From Acidobacteriota bacterium (GTDB taxonomy: Bacteria; Acidobacteriota; Terriglobia; Acidiferrales; UBA7541), in the NCBI GenBank assembly GCA_013289835.1, contig JABCZG010000014.1:54530-118529 (forward strand): a stretch of 64,000 nucleotides of DNA, given 5' to 3'. Numbering within the stretch: the first letter of the stretch is position 1; the number at the start of each line of letters is the position of its first letter. Made by a program: the position numbers and the translations under genes. The notes under the pieces were generated by a model. It saw only the letters and a program-made list of their open reading frames with translations. It did not search any database and was not told the origin of the DNA. Positions 41,676 to 50,465 of the stretch are shown piece after piece.

Positions 41676-44447
41676 ATGGCAAGGCAAGCCGATTTCCATT
41701 CCCCTTCGCCCTTGGTGTGTTCCGCGCGCATGCTCAGTCGTCCGAACGTGTTGCGGTCCTTTTGGCCGTTAGCGGCGCTCCTTTTTTGTTCCATTTCGGC
41801 ACATGCCCAGTTTCAACAGCCTTTTGTCTTTTCCACCGCCGGCGCCGTCTTGACGAGGAACGACCAGACGGGCGTGCTGACTCCCGAGCAGGGCTCTCCG
41901 TACGCGGCAGCACAGTTCCAAACGCTGGACGTTCAGGGCCGATTCTTGTTTGGCGTTGGCACGAACAGCGTCCACATGTACCAGGTCAACTCGTCGACGG
42001 GAGCTTTCTCCGAGGTTCCCACTTCCCCATTCGCGTCTCCCAACACGAACCAGCCGCTGTTCATCGCTGTCGAGTCCACCGGGCAATACATCGCCGTTAT
42101 CAACAAGGTTGGTCAAAATCCCGGGGAGAGCTCCATCGAAACCTTCCAAATCAACGCCGCCAATCTCGCGCTTGTTCCCGTTCCGGGATCATTTCTGGAA
42201 TTAGATTCCGGCGTGATCGGTGCCGGAGCCGACCTGCAAAATCGCCATTTCTACGCGTTCCTCGGCCCGAATCTGTCCAGCGCCAACCAGCAGTTGCAGA
42301 CAAACTCCGAATTGAATGACTACGTTTTGGATTCACAAACGGGTCTGGTGAGTCTTTTCAATGGCACGCAGCCGGGTAACGTCGGCCGGTGTTTCGCGAT
42401 CGATTCCCAGGGACGATTCCTTGCGATCGGACAGGGCCAGTTTGAAGGTCAAGTCGGCGTTTTTCCCATCGCGGCGAGTTCGGGAGCACTCGGGGCAGGT
42501 TCAATCACCAGTTTGGTCACAAGCGTCTTTCCCATCGGGCTGTTCACCGAGGTGACAGGAAATTTTCTATATCTCACCGATGCCGAGATTCCCTCTCCGC
42601 CGGTTCACATTTTCGCGATCGACCCGCAGACGCAGGCACTGACGGAAACGACCAGCTCTCCCTTGCCAGGCTATACGTCGGTGCCCACCTTCATGGGAGA
42701 TCCAACTGGACCCTTCATGTACGGCCTTGTTGGTACCTCCATCCAGGCATACATGACGGATCCTGTAACGGGCTACTTCACGCCAGTTGCCGGAACGTCC
42801 ATCTCCGCCCCCGGAGTAAATGGGAATTTTGTGTTTAGTATTGTGCCCGGCCAACAGAATATCTCCGGTCCGGTTGCGACGTGGACTCCCACCACTCTCT
42901 CCCTGGGTAGCATCACGATCGGCACGCCCAGCCCTGCACAAATGACCGTCCTCTCAAGCACCGGTGGTCAGGGATTAAGTCTAAATACCATCGCAATCAC
43001 GGGAGCAAATGCTGGCGAATTCAGCGAAACGGATGATTGCGGCGCGCCTACGGTTCTGGCGCCGAGCAAGTCCTGCACGATTTCCGTGACCTTCACGCCC
43101 ACCGCCAGCGGCCTACAGCAAGCAACCTTGTTGGCCACGGACAACGCCCCCGGAAGCCCGCAGGCGGTGCAACTTAGCGGCACTGGAGTTGCGCCGCCTC
43201 CGCCACAGCCTGCGATCACGTTTATACCGGGTAGTGTTTCCTTTCCAACGACAACGCAAGGAACCGCAAGCAGTCCAATCACGGTTACGCTTGCAAACTC
43301 GGGCACAGCTACGCTTCACGTTTCTTCGGTGCTCATGGGCGGCAATAATCCTGGCGACTTCAGCATGTCAAATTCTTGCAGTGGAGCTTATGCGGCGAAC
43401 GCCAGTTGCTCTATCGCCGTGACCTTCGCGCCACTCGCTGTAGGCCAGCGTGCGGCCGCCATCACGATAACGGATGACGCCCCAAATTCCCCTCAGTCGA
43501 TTCCGCTTAGTGGCACGGCCTCCTCGTCCCCGTCAAACAATCCAGCGGTATCCCTCATCCCGGCAAACGTTTCCTTTGCGACAATTACGGAAGGAACATC
43601 AAACGGGCCGCAGACGGTGACCGTAACGAGTTCAGGCGCAGCCCCCCTCCACATTTCTTCGGTCGTTCTGGGAGGAGCAAACGCCAGCGACTACAGCATG
43701 ACGAACGGATGCACCGCCGCAGCGTACCCAACAAACGCAACCTGCGCGATAAACTTGATGTTCGCACCGCTGGGAACTGGGTCTCGCGCGGCCACGATCA
43801 CCGTCTCGGATGATGCTCCCAATTCTCCGCAAGTCATCAGTATCGGCGGCAGCGCCAATCCCGCTGTTACCGCGGGACCTGCTCCTGGAGGTTCGTCAAC
43901 GGCCTCCGTTTCGGCCGGTCAAACCGCACAATACCAATTGCAATTGATACCCGGGCCCGGCTACACCGGAAGCATCTCCCTTGCTTGCAGCGGAGCGCCC
44001 GTTGGCGCGGCGTGCCAGGTCCCTTCCACCCTCTCCGTCACGAACGGAGGGGCTCTGCCGTTTGCCGTTATGGTGACAACGAGTGGCGCCGCCAGTATTC
44101 CGCCGCAGATTCCCTTGCGATTCACTCCCAACACGGGCCTTCGTGTTTTTGGCGTCGCACTGACAGCACTCGTCTTGCTCTTCTTCGCCAACATCCTTAG
44201 GGCATCCCCGGGCCCAACAATTACAAGCTGCTGGACGCAGACCACGGTTCTCACGGTGATTGCACTTTGCATGCTAGTTCCACTGGCGGGTTGCGGCGGA
44301 GGAAGCTCGGGAGCGGCGGCAGTAGTTCCTGCACCCCTGGTAACGCCATCAGGGACCTCGGCGATCACGGTCACACTTACTGCGATGTCCGCGTCCGGAA
44401 AGCCCATCCAGCTGCAACCTATTCAGCTGACGCTGACGGTGAATTAG
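41676..44447 (+). CDS. Secreted propeller and choice-of-anchor-D surface protein
   Basis: 923 residues. A signal peptide ends near SISAHAQ. Residues about 25-390 form a lactonase-like seven-blade propeller (repeats of the LxxVAVDSQGRFLAIG type). Three choice-of-anchor-D/ASH-like Ig domains follow (about 395-510, 515-620, 625-730), each with a PGDFSMSNSCSGAYAANASC-like core and VTFAPLAVGQRAATITITDDA. An Ig-like part is next (TAQYQLQLIPGPGYTGSISL). A transmembrane stretch (VFGVALTALVLLFFAN) and a lipobox-like VPLAGCGGGSS lie near the C-terminus, an odd place for either. ATG 41676 follows AAGGAAG. Probably cell-surface binding or adhesion. Confidence 0.85.
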   Translation: MARQADFHSPSPLVCSARMLSRPNVLRSFWPLAALLFCSISAHAQFQQPFVFSTAGAVLTRNDQTGVLTPEQGSPYAAAQFQTLDVQGRFLFGVGTNSVHMYQVNSSTGAFSEVPTSPFASPNTNQPLFIAVESTGQYIAVINKVGQNPGESSIETFQINAANLALVPVPGSFLELDSGVIGAGADLQNRHFYAFLGPNLSSANQQLQTNSELNDYVLDSQTGLVSLFNGTQPGNVGRCFAIDSQGRFLAIGQGQFEGQVGVFPIAASSGALGAGSITSLVTSVFPIGLFTEVTGNFLYLTDAEIPSPPVHIFAIDPQTQALTETTSSPLPGYTSVPTFMGDPTGPFMYGLVGTSIQAYMTDPVTGYFTPVAGTSISAPGVNGNFVFSIVPGQQNISGPVATWTPTTLSLGSITIGTPSPAQMTVLSSTGGQGLSLNTIAITGANAGEFSETDDCGAPTVLAPSKSCTISVTFTPTASGLQQATLLATDNAPGSPQAVQLSGTGVAPPPPQPAITFIPGSVSFPTTTQGTASSPITVTLANSGTATLHVSSVLMGGNNPGDFSMSNSCSGAYAANASCSIAVTFAPLAVGQRAAAITITDDAPNSPQSIPLSGTASSSPSNNPAVSLIPANVSFATITEGTSNGPQTVTVTSSGAAPLHISSVVLGGANASDYSMTNGCTAAAYPTNATCAINLMFAPLGTGSRAATITVSDDAPNSPQVISIGGSANPAVTAGPAPGGSSTASVSAGQTAQYQLQLIPGPGYTGSISLACSGAPVGAACQVPSTLSVTNGGALPFAVMVTTSGAASIPPQIPLRFTPNTGLRVFGVALTALVLLFFANILRASPGPTITSCWTQTTVLTVIALCMLVPLAGCGGGSSGAAAVVPAPLVTPSGTSAITVTLTAMSASGKPIQLQPIQLTLTVN

Positions 44448-44614
44448 CGCCGAGCCAAAGCGTATGTAGGCGGCCTTGAGCTGTATTGCCGGGGTTTCCC
44501 GATTTGGACGAAGTTCGCACCGAAATGGGATCCTTCGCAATCCAAAAGGGACTCCTCCGCATCCAATAAGGCTTGGGAATAGTAAACTGAGATAAGCATT
44601 TGCGGAGATAGACC

Positions 44615-45307
44615 ATGAAGAGCCCATCGATTGGCCGTGGCATCGCACTCGCTGTGATCATTGGCCTTGTTGCTTGGACCGCTGTGCGCGCTCTGGGTGC
44701 GCGGTCCCCGGAACCTCCCAGGATGCCATTCCCTGCGCCTGCGCTTGACGCGGCCTTGGCTGGCGTTTCTGGCCAGCAGAACGCTGTTTTCGCCGGTGGC
44801 TGCTTCTGGGGCGTGCAGGCTGTTTTCGAACATCTCAAGGGCGTCACTTCGGCGACTTCGGGCTACGCCGGCGGGTACGTAAAGTCACCTTCCTATGAGA
44901 GTGTCAGTATGGGAGTCACCGGCCACGCCGAATCGGTGAGTGTTACTTACGACCCTTCTCAAATTACGTACGGCCAATTGTTGATGGTTTTCTTTTCCGT
45001 GGCGCACGACCCCACGCAGTGGAACCGCCAGGGTCCCGACACCGGTTCTCAGTATCGCTCGTTGATTCTCTACACCAGCGAAGAACAAAAGCGCATCGCC
45101 CAGGCGTATATCGCCCAGCTCGATTCTGCGAAGGTGTACTCTCGCCCCATCGTGACGAAGGTGGAGGCCTATCAAGCCTTTTATCCTGCCGAGAGCTATC
45201 ACCAGGACTATCTCAAGAACAATCCGAATGATCCGTACATCATGTACAACGATCTTCCCAAGCTGGACAACTTGAAGAAGGCCTTTCCAAGCCTCTATCG
45301 CCCCTAA
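44615..45307 (+). CDS. msrA: Peptide-methionine (S)-S-oxide reductase MsrA, exported
   Basis: Repairs methionine-S-sulfoxide. 230 residues; an N-terminal membrane signal-anchor (IALAVIIGLVAWTAVRALGA) puts it in the periplasm, unlike the cytoplasmic form. Catalytic Cys63 lies in FAGGCFWGVQAVFE, followed by SGYAGG, VTYDPSQITYGQLL, DPTQWNRQGPDTGSQYRS and ESYHQDYL. CGGAGATAG precedes the ATG. The usual C-terminal resolving cysteines are not seen (the sequence ends KKAFPSLYRP). Next to sodC on the same strand, so both belong to envelope oxidative defence. Confidence 0.93.
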   Translation: MKSPSIGRGIALAVIIGLVAWTAVRALGARSPEPPRMPFPAPALDAALAGVSGQQNAVFAGGCFWGVQAVFEHLKGVTSATSGYAGGYVKSPSYESVSMGVTGHAESVSVTYDPSQITYGQLLMVFFSVAHDPTQWNRQGPDTGSQYRSLILYTSEEQKRIAQAYIAQLDSAKVYSRPIVTKVEAYQAFYPAESYHQDYLKNNPNDPYIMYNDLPKLDNLKKAFPSLYRP

Positions 45308-45531
45308 ATCCATCGAGTTCTTCTGCGTACAAATGGGGTACTCCCATCGTTTCAGGGATATGACTGCCGGCGTATGGGAAATTGAACCCGTTCACAGTTG
45401 CCTTTGATTCTCAGGCTATCTATTTGAGAACACCCTGTGCCACACTGACGGGCCATGGGTTAGATTGTGTTGGGGCGTTTTTCTGAGAGAATCCATATCC
45501 TAAAGATCGATTAGCCAAGAGGAGAACCATT

Positions 45532-46050
45532 ATGAGAGGTCTCGTTTGCGCCGCGCTGTTGTTGTCAGCGGCCAGTACAGTTTTTGTGCAGCCAAGCTCT
45601 GCGAATCCTGCTGGAAAACCCGTTACCGTGGACATCAAGAACGCCCAAGGCCAGAGCGTGGGCACTGCCGTTCTGACGCCCGCTCCCAAAGGCGTCAAAA
45701 TCACAATTGACATCAAGAATCTTCCGCCGGGCGAGCACTCCCTCCACATCCATCAGGTCGCCAAGTGCGAGCCGCCCGATTTCAAATCTGCAGGCCCTCA
45801 CTTTGATGCCATGGGAGGTCATTCCCATGAAGGCATGCCTGCGGGGGACATCCCAGACTTTGCGCTGCTTGTGGCCGCGGACGGCACGGCGCACGCCTCG
45901 ACTGTGGCGCCCAACGTCACCCTGGGTGATGACGCGCACTCCGTTTTCAGCAATGGTGGCACAGCCATTGTCATCCATGCAGTGGCTGGCGGCACTGGTA
46001 GCGGAGCTCCGCCGCGCATCGCCTGCGGCATCATCACCAAGCCGGAGTAA
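45532..46050 (+). CDS. sodC: Periplasmic Cu/Zn superoxide dismutase
   Basis: 172 residues with a signal peptide (MRGLVCAALLLSAAS..SSA). Metal-site motifs are HSLHIHQVAKC, SAGPHFDAMGGHSHEG, GDIPDFALLVAADG and AIVIHA; the disulfide pair is the Cys in VAKC and that in RIACGI. Converts superoxide to oxygen and peroxide. AAGAGGAG precedes the ATG. 224 bases after msrA, probably separately transcribed. Confidence 0.93.
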   Translation: MRGLVCAALLLSAASTVFVQPSSANPAGKPVTVDIKNAQGQSVGTAVLTPAPKGVKITIDIKNLPPGEHSLHIHQVAKCEPPDFKSAGPHFDAMGGHSHEGMPAGDIPDFALLVAADGTAHASTVAPNVTLGDDAHSVFSNGGTAIVIHAVAGGTGSGAPPRIACGIITKPE

Positions 46051-46071
46051 TTCCGGGATAGGCTCTTTTGT

Positions 46072-46686
46072 CTATTTGATTTGATCCGGGCGCTCGGTCA
46101 CTGCTTTGCCGGCGGCACCGGGGAGGGGTGACTTTGCGCCTCCCGTTGCTTCCGCGTCGAGCAGTGCCGGTAAGCTGGGATAGCCGTAGATCGTTGGCGC
46201 GTGCGCCTGCATCAGCCCCCCGGTGTCCGCGGTGGGACCGTAATTGCTGTGCAAGTCGCGCCCCAGCATGCGCAGTATCGCCATCTGCTGGCCCCGGTGG
46301 TGTGCGGTATGCGCAATCCGCCGCACCACCACCCACGCACGCGATCGCGGCACGTCGAAAAATTTCGTTTCGGATTCCCACCAGGAATCGTCTTTCCCGC
46401 GCAACGTCGCCAGGCGCTTCCCGCTGTCCTCGGCATAACGCTTCATGAATTCCATCCGCGTCTCCGCGGCCGGCAGTGGCGGCGCACTAACGTCTATCCC
46501 CAGCATGTTGATGAACCACAGATTTTCGCTTACGCATTGATGCACCATCTGTTCACGTGCGCTGCGACCGCGCGGGTCGCCCGCACGAGGGCGCACGGAA
46601 AGATCTTCGTCACGGAACTCGCTCCAGACGCTCACTACCTTGACCCGTTCGGTCTCGTAGGTTTCAATCAGGAAGTCGTATCGCAT
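46072..46686 (-). CDS. DinB-family metal-dependent protein
   Basis: 204 residues, four-helix bundle. Three histidine ligands fit: one in REQMVHQCVSENLW and two in IAHTAHHRGQQMAIL. The family includes thiol-dependent and other small-molecule-modifying enzymes; the role here is unknown. ATG 46686 follows AAAGGTGG; an in-frame GTG at 46704 is possible. The C-terminal tail is Ala/Gly-rich. Converges with sodC, 21 bases apart. Confidence 0.85.
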   Translation of the reverse strand: MRYDFLIETYETERVKVVSVWSEFRDEDLSVRPRAGDPRGRSAREQMVHQCVSENLWFINMLGIDVSAPPLPAAETRMEFMKRYAEDSGKRLATLRGKDDSWWESETKFFDVPRSRAWVVVRRIAHTAHHRGQQMAILRMLGRDLHSNYGPTADTGGLMQAHAPTIYGYPSLPALLDAEATGGAKSPLPGAAGKAVTERPDQIK

Positions 46687-46750
46687 ATACGTCCACCTTT
46701 CCACACGGTTCCGGCGGCTAATGTTGCTTCATGCTGACGCCTCGCGTTTG

Positions 46751-47674
46751 TTATTTAAGTGGCCAAAGCCATGCCGCGCCGCGCACGCCGCTGGCATCCC
46801 CGTGCTTGGACTGAAGAACGGGCGTCTCCGCTTCCTTGCCGAAAACGTAGTCTCTCAATCTCCCCGGAACATTCTTATAGATCCGCTGGATCTGCGAAGC
46901 GCCTCCGCCGATGACAATCACGTCGGGATCGAGAAGATTGATGACTTGCGCAAGCCCGCGCGTGAGGCGGTCTTCAAATCGATCGAGCGCCGCAAGCGCA
47001 GCGGGTTCGCCCGCGGCACTCCGCGCAAGGATCTCAGGACCTCGAACGGACTCGTTCGTCGCGCGCCGGTAATCCGCCTCCAGCCCGGTTCCTGAAATCC
47101 AAGTTTCGAGGCAGCCGTTTCGCCCGCAATAGCACGGCGGGCCGGGATATTCCTCTACGGTCATCCACGGCAGTGTGTTGTGTCCCCATTCGCCGGCGAC
47201 GCCGTTCAAGCCGCTGTCCACGCGGCCATCGAGCGCAATTCCCCCGCCGCAGCCGGTCCCTAGAATCACGGCGAAAACAACGTGTTGTCCCGCGCCCGCT
47301 CCGTCGGTGGCTTCCGAAACGGCCAAACAGTTTGCGTCGTTGGCGCAACGCACTTCGCGCCCGAGCGCGCGGCTGAGATCTTTGTCAAACGGGGTTCCGT
47401 TCAGCCACGTCGAGTTTGCGTTCTTTACCAGGCCAGTTTTTCCGGAAACGGTTCCCGGAATTCCCACGCCAACCGTGGCACGTCGGCCAAGTTCTTTCTC
47501 GATGCCCTCGACCGCACCCGCCACCGCGCGCACCGTACCCTCGTAATCAAAGCGCGGGGTCGCGACGCGATGCCGGTGCAATTCCCTGCCGTCCCGCTCC
47601 AGCGCGACGAACTCGATCTTCGTCCCACCCAGATCCACGCCAATTCGAATGCGCTCGTCAGTTGGAACAGGCAT
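46751..47674 (-). CDS. ROK-family sugar kinase
   Basis: 307 residues. ATP/phosphate motifs are IGVDLGGTKIEF and ILGTGCGGGIALDG, the substrate motif GVAGEWGHNTL, and the ROK zinc signature CYCGRNGCLETWISG. The resemblance is to fructokinase/Mak-like members. It phosphorylates a hexose; no regulatory helix-turn-helix is present, so it is a kinase rather than a repressor. No sugar uptake genes are adjacent. 65 bases upstream of the DinB gene on the same strand. Confidence 0.9.
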   Translation of the reverse strand: MPVPTDERIRIGVDLGGTKIEFVALERDGRELHRHRVATPRFDYEGTVRAVAGAVEGIEKELGRRATVGVGIPGTVSGKTGLVKNANSTWLNGTPFDKDLSRALGREVRCANDANCLAVSEATDGAGAGQHVVFAVILGTGCGGGIALDGRVDSGLNGVAGEWGHNTLPWMTVEEYPGPPCYCGRNGCLETWISGTGLEADYRRATNESVRGPEILARSAAGEPAALAALDRFEDRLTRGLAQVINLLDPDVIVIGGGASQIQRIYKNVPGRLRDYVFGKEAETPVLQSKHGDASGVRGAAWLWPLK

Positions 47675-47789
47675 CGCTCATTTCCCCTCAAAGGACGTGG
47701 GGATTCTCTACCTTGCGAGCGGATGTGGCAAGCTTGGCTGGTTTCGTAAATTTTGAAGGGGACTCGCGGGATGTGAAGCGGAGGACCTT

Positions 47790-50303
47790 CTATTCGTCGC
47801 CGCGGACTTGCCACCAATCGAGGCGTTCGAACTCGGCTAGTTTTTCCCCGCCGTGTTCCGCGTACCACCGGCTCCAAGCCTGGGCATCCGCGGGAAGATT
47901 CACGTCAGTGATTCCGCTCAACGCCATGAAACACCAGTTCCGCATCTGTGGCGACGTGCTGGAATTGGCGGCCAGGTCAATCAGCTTGGGAACCATCCTC
48001 ATGCGCTGCTTGCGAGTGAAACTGCCGCAATCGGAGATGTTGCAGCCGGCGCGTTCTCGGACCTTCGGGGAAGGGTCTTCCGTGAAGGAAATAAACAAAT
48101 CATCGAGCGCTTCGTCTTTGCCTAAATAACGCATTCCCTCGACGGCCCACTGGCGCACAGTGGGATCTCCGTTGTTCCGCGCATAGTCAAGGAGCACCGG
48201 ATGAATGCGATCGTAATCCACACCGCGCCCTGCGAGCATGCCGAGGAAATAAACCGCTGCGGCCCGGTACTGCTCATCCGTGCGCGCGCGTTCGATCAAT
48301 AACTCGGCAGCGTGCTCGTTCTTTTGCCATCCGTCCAGAGTAAGATTGATGTCCGCGTTGGCGTAGCGCACGCGAAGATCCTTGGAAAACTCCGAGCGCC
48401 GCTCCAGTTGCTTCATCCGAGGACTCTCGTTGATGTGTCCGACCCAGCTTTCGACATTCTGTTCAAACAATTCCAGTGCGCGCTCGTCGTGGCCAATCGC
48501 GCGTTCCAGCAGCTCCTCCGCCTGGTTCTGCGCAGGCGAAGCCAGCACGCGCTCGACGTCCGCATCTGTCATGGGTCCCGAGAACACGCGCGGCGCACTC
48601 GATTTCGCGGGCGATGCGGCCGCGGTGCGAGAGCTATTTCTCCGCGACCCGCTGGGAGCCCTCCGCCACGTGACCCAACCAAACATAGCGCCCGCCATTA
48701 AAACAAAGATGGCGATGGAAGCAGCCGCGGACATGCGCGGTTGCGGCCGTAGCGTTCCCGGTTGCGGAGGCATTGCAGATATTCCGAGCGGCATTTCCAC
48801 TTCGACGTGCGTGTCCACTTTCAGTCCGGCCAGCGTTTCGATCTGCGAAACGATCCAACGTGCCTCCTGCCGGTTGTCAATTTCATCCGCAAGCCTGAGC
48901 TTTCGCCCATCCTTGGTCCGCAGACGAATAGCGTAGTAAGCGTGTCCCCACGAGCTGTTACCTTGCTGTGCGCTAAGAACCGGAACGATCGAATCCACAT
49001 TCGAAACCGGGATTCGCTTCGTGGCTCCAATGCCAAAGATTCCTGTGCGCGAAAGAATTTCGCCGCTGCTGACGCCAATGCGCGCGCTGCCCAGCGTCAC
49101 ATGGAGGAATCCCCAGATCAAAAGCAAATCGGCCAAACCGAAAACGACAGTGAAAAAGAACGGCGCGCGCGAATGGTACAGCATGTACACCACCCCGCTC
49201 CAGATCACCATGACGACAAAAAGCAGGAGGGCGCGCCCGGGATTGCGCAGTGCCGGAAAATAGAACTCTGTCCCGCCGTCATGGATCCCGACAATGACCT
49301 TCGTTCGAGCCGGCTTTGCTACGAAGCCCACATCTTCACTGCCGGAAGGCGCCGATGCAAATCCAGCGGCATCCACGCGGGATGAAGTCGGCGATTCGGA
49401 TTCGCGGACGCGCGCGACCGAAGCAGCCGTCTTGAACACCGGGATCTCGAAATCGTCCGAAAAGTTCACTCCGGGCACATCGGCCTGAGCATGAAGCTCC
49501 CACACAAGCTGATCGCTCAGATTGTCGTGATCCGTTTGGAGACTCTCCGGGGGAATCGGAAAATCCACTGGAATCGCGCGCCCGAGTGGACCCGGGCCGA
49601 TCGCTCCCGCGGGAACGTTCTGATCGGCTTGCCAAAGCACGATTCGACTCGTGCTTCTGTCTTCGCCGGTGCCGATAACGACTTTTCGCACGCAGGAGAG
49701 CCGCACATCAACGCCGTGCTCCAACCGAGTATCGAGCTTCAGGTGAATTCTTCCGCCGACGCGCTCGCCGGGAGAAAACGGAAGCGAATTGAACTCAAAG
49801 TAGGTGCCGCCGAAACGGCTGTGCCGGATGCTGGCCCGCGCTGCAATGACAATCAGAATCGCTCCAAGCACGTTGAAGCCCAGCAAAATAATCACGCGCA
49901 GATCGCCGTTTCGCAATAACTGCGGAACCAGGCGGAAGAGAAACGGCACCGTGAACATGTTGCAGAGAATGGCAAAGACCCACTTCGCGATGGCGCCCTT
50001 TTTGTGCTGGCTCTCCGCCCGGCGCGACGCCCAGTCTTGCCGCCAAGCCCAGGGTGAAAGCGGATTTGCTTCCTCGAGTGCTGCCTGCTTTTTCAACCGG
50101 CCATAGCCGGAGATCGCCGCGTAAATCAACCCTCCGCCGACGAAGACGAATGCCAAAGCAATCATCGCGCCCGTAACGAAGTCTGAAGTTCTGAAGTTTC
50201 CGCGGCTAAGAATCTGCACGTAAAGAAAGAAAAGCCCTCCTCCCAGGAACGGAAGGCCAAAGAGGGTCAGGAAGATTGCGGCGCCCTTGGAAGGCCCGGT
50301 CAT
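47790..50303 (-). CDS. HEAT-repeat membrane protein of unknown function
   Basis: 837 residues. Four membrane segments lie in the first 160 residues, then an arrestin-like or Ig-like soluble part (about 165-300, with FSPGERVGGRIHLKLD), two more membrane segments at about 370-415, and one at about 525-545. A cytoplasmic or external C-terminal region holds HEAT-type helical pairs (YFLGMLAGRGVDYDRIHPVL, VRQWAVEGMRYLGK, VRERAGCNISDCG, MRNWCFMALSGI). The N-terminal half resembles DUF3592-like membrane proteins, but I do not assign a family. Transcribed divergently from the S9 peptidase gene. Confidence 0.75.
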   Translation of the reverse strand: MTGPSKGAAIFLTLFGLPFLGGGLFFLYVQILSRGNFRTSDFVTGAMIALAFVFVGGGLIYAAISGYGRLKKQAALEEANPLSPWAWRQDWASRRAESQHKKGAIAKWVFAILCNMFTVPFLFRLVPQLLRNGDLRVIILLGFNVLGAILIVIAARASIRHSRFGGTYFEFNSLPFSPGERVGGRIHLKLDTRLEHGVDVRLSCVRKVVIGTGEDRSTSRIVLWQADQNVPAGAIGPGPLGRAIPVDFPIPPESLQTDHDNLSDQLVWELHAQADVPGVNFSDDFEIPVFKTAASVARVRESESPTSSRVDAAGFASAPSGSEDVGFVAKPARTKVIVGIHDGGTEFYFPALRNPGRALLLFVVMVIWSGVVYMLYHSRAPFFFTVVFGLADLLLIWGFLHVTLGSARIGVSSGEILSRTGIFGIGATKRIPVSNVDSIVPVLSAQQGNSSWGHAYYAIRLRTKDGRKLRLADEIDNRQEARWIVSQIETLAGLKVDTHVEVEMPLGISAMPPQPGTLRPQPRMSAAASIAIFVLMAGAMFGWVTWRRAPSGSRRNSSRTAAASPAKSSAPRVFSGPMTDADVERVLASPAQNQAEELLERAIGHDERALELFEQNVESWVGHINESPRMKQLERRSEFSKDLRVRYANADINLTLDGWQKNEHAAELLIERARTDEQYRAAAVYFLGMLAGRGVDYDRIHPVLLDYARNNGDPTVRQWAVEGMRYLGKDEALDDLFISFTEDPSPKVRERAGCNISDCGSFTRKQRMRMVPKLIDLAANSSTSPQMRNWCFMALSGITDVNLPADAQAWSRWYAEHGGEKLAEFERLDWWQVRGDE

Positions 50304-50465
50304 TCTTAGATTCTAGCGGCAAAGAATCAGTCTGGACGTAGGTAATACGCGGGTCAGCCCTCGCCGTGATACCTGCACTTTCGGACAGGTTTGATCCTCC
50401 AAGGCACGGTTCAAAGATGCAAATAGTGGTGCGGCTTTTTCCGGTGTGCTAGAGTTCACGCCGTT

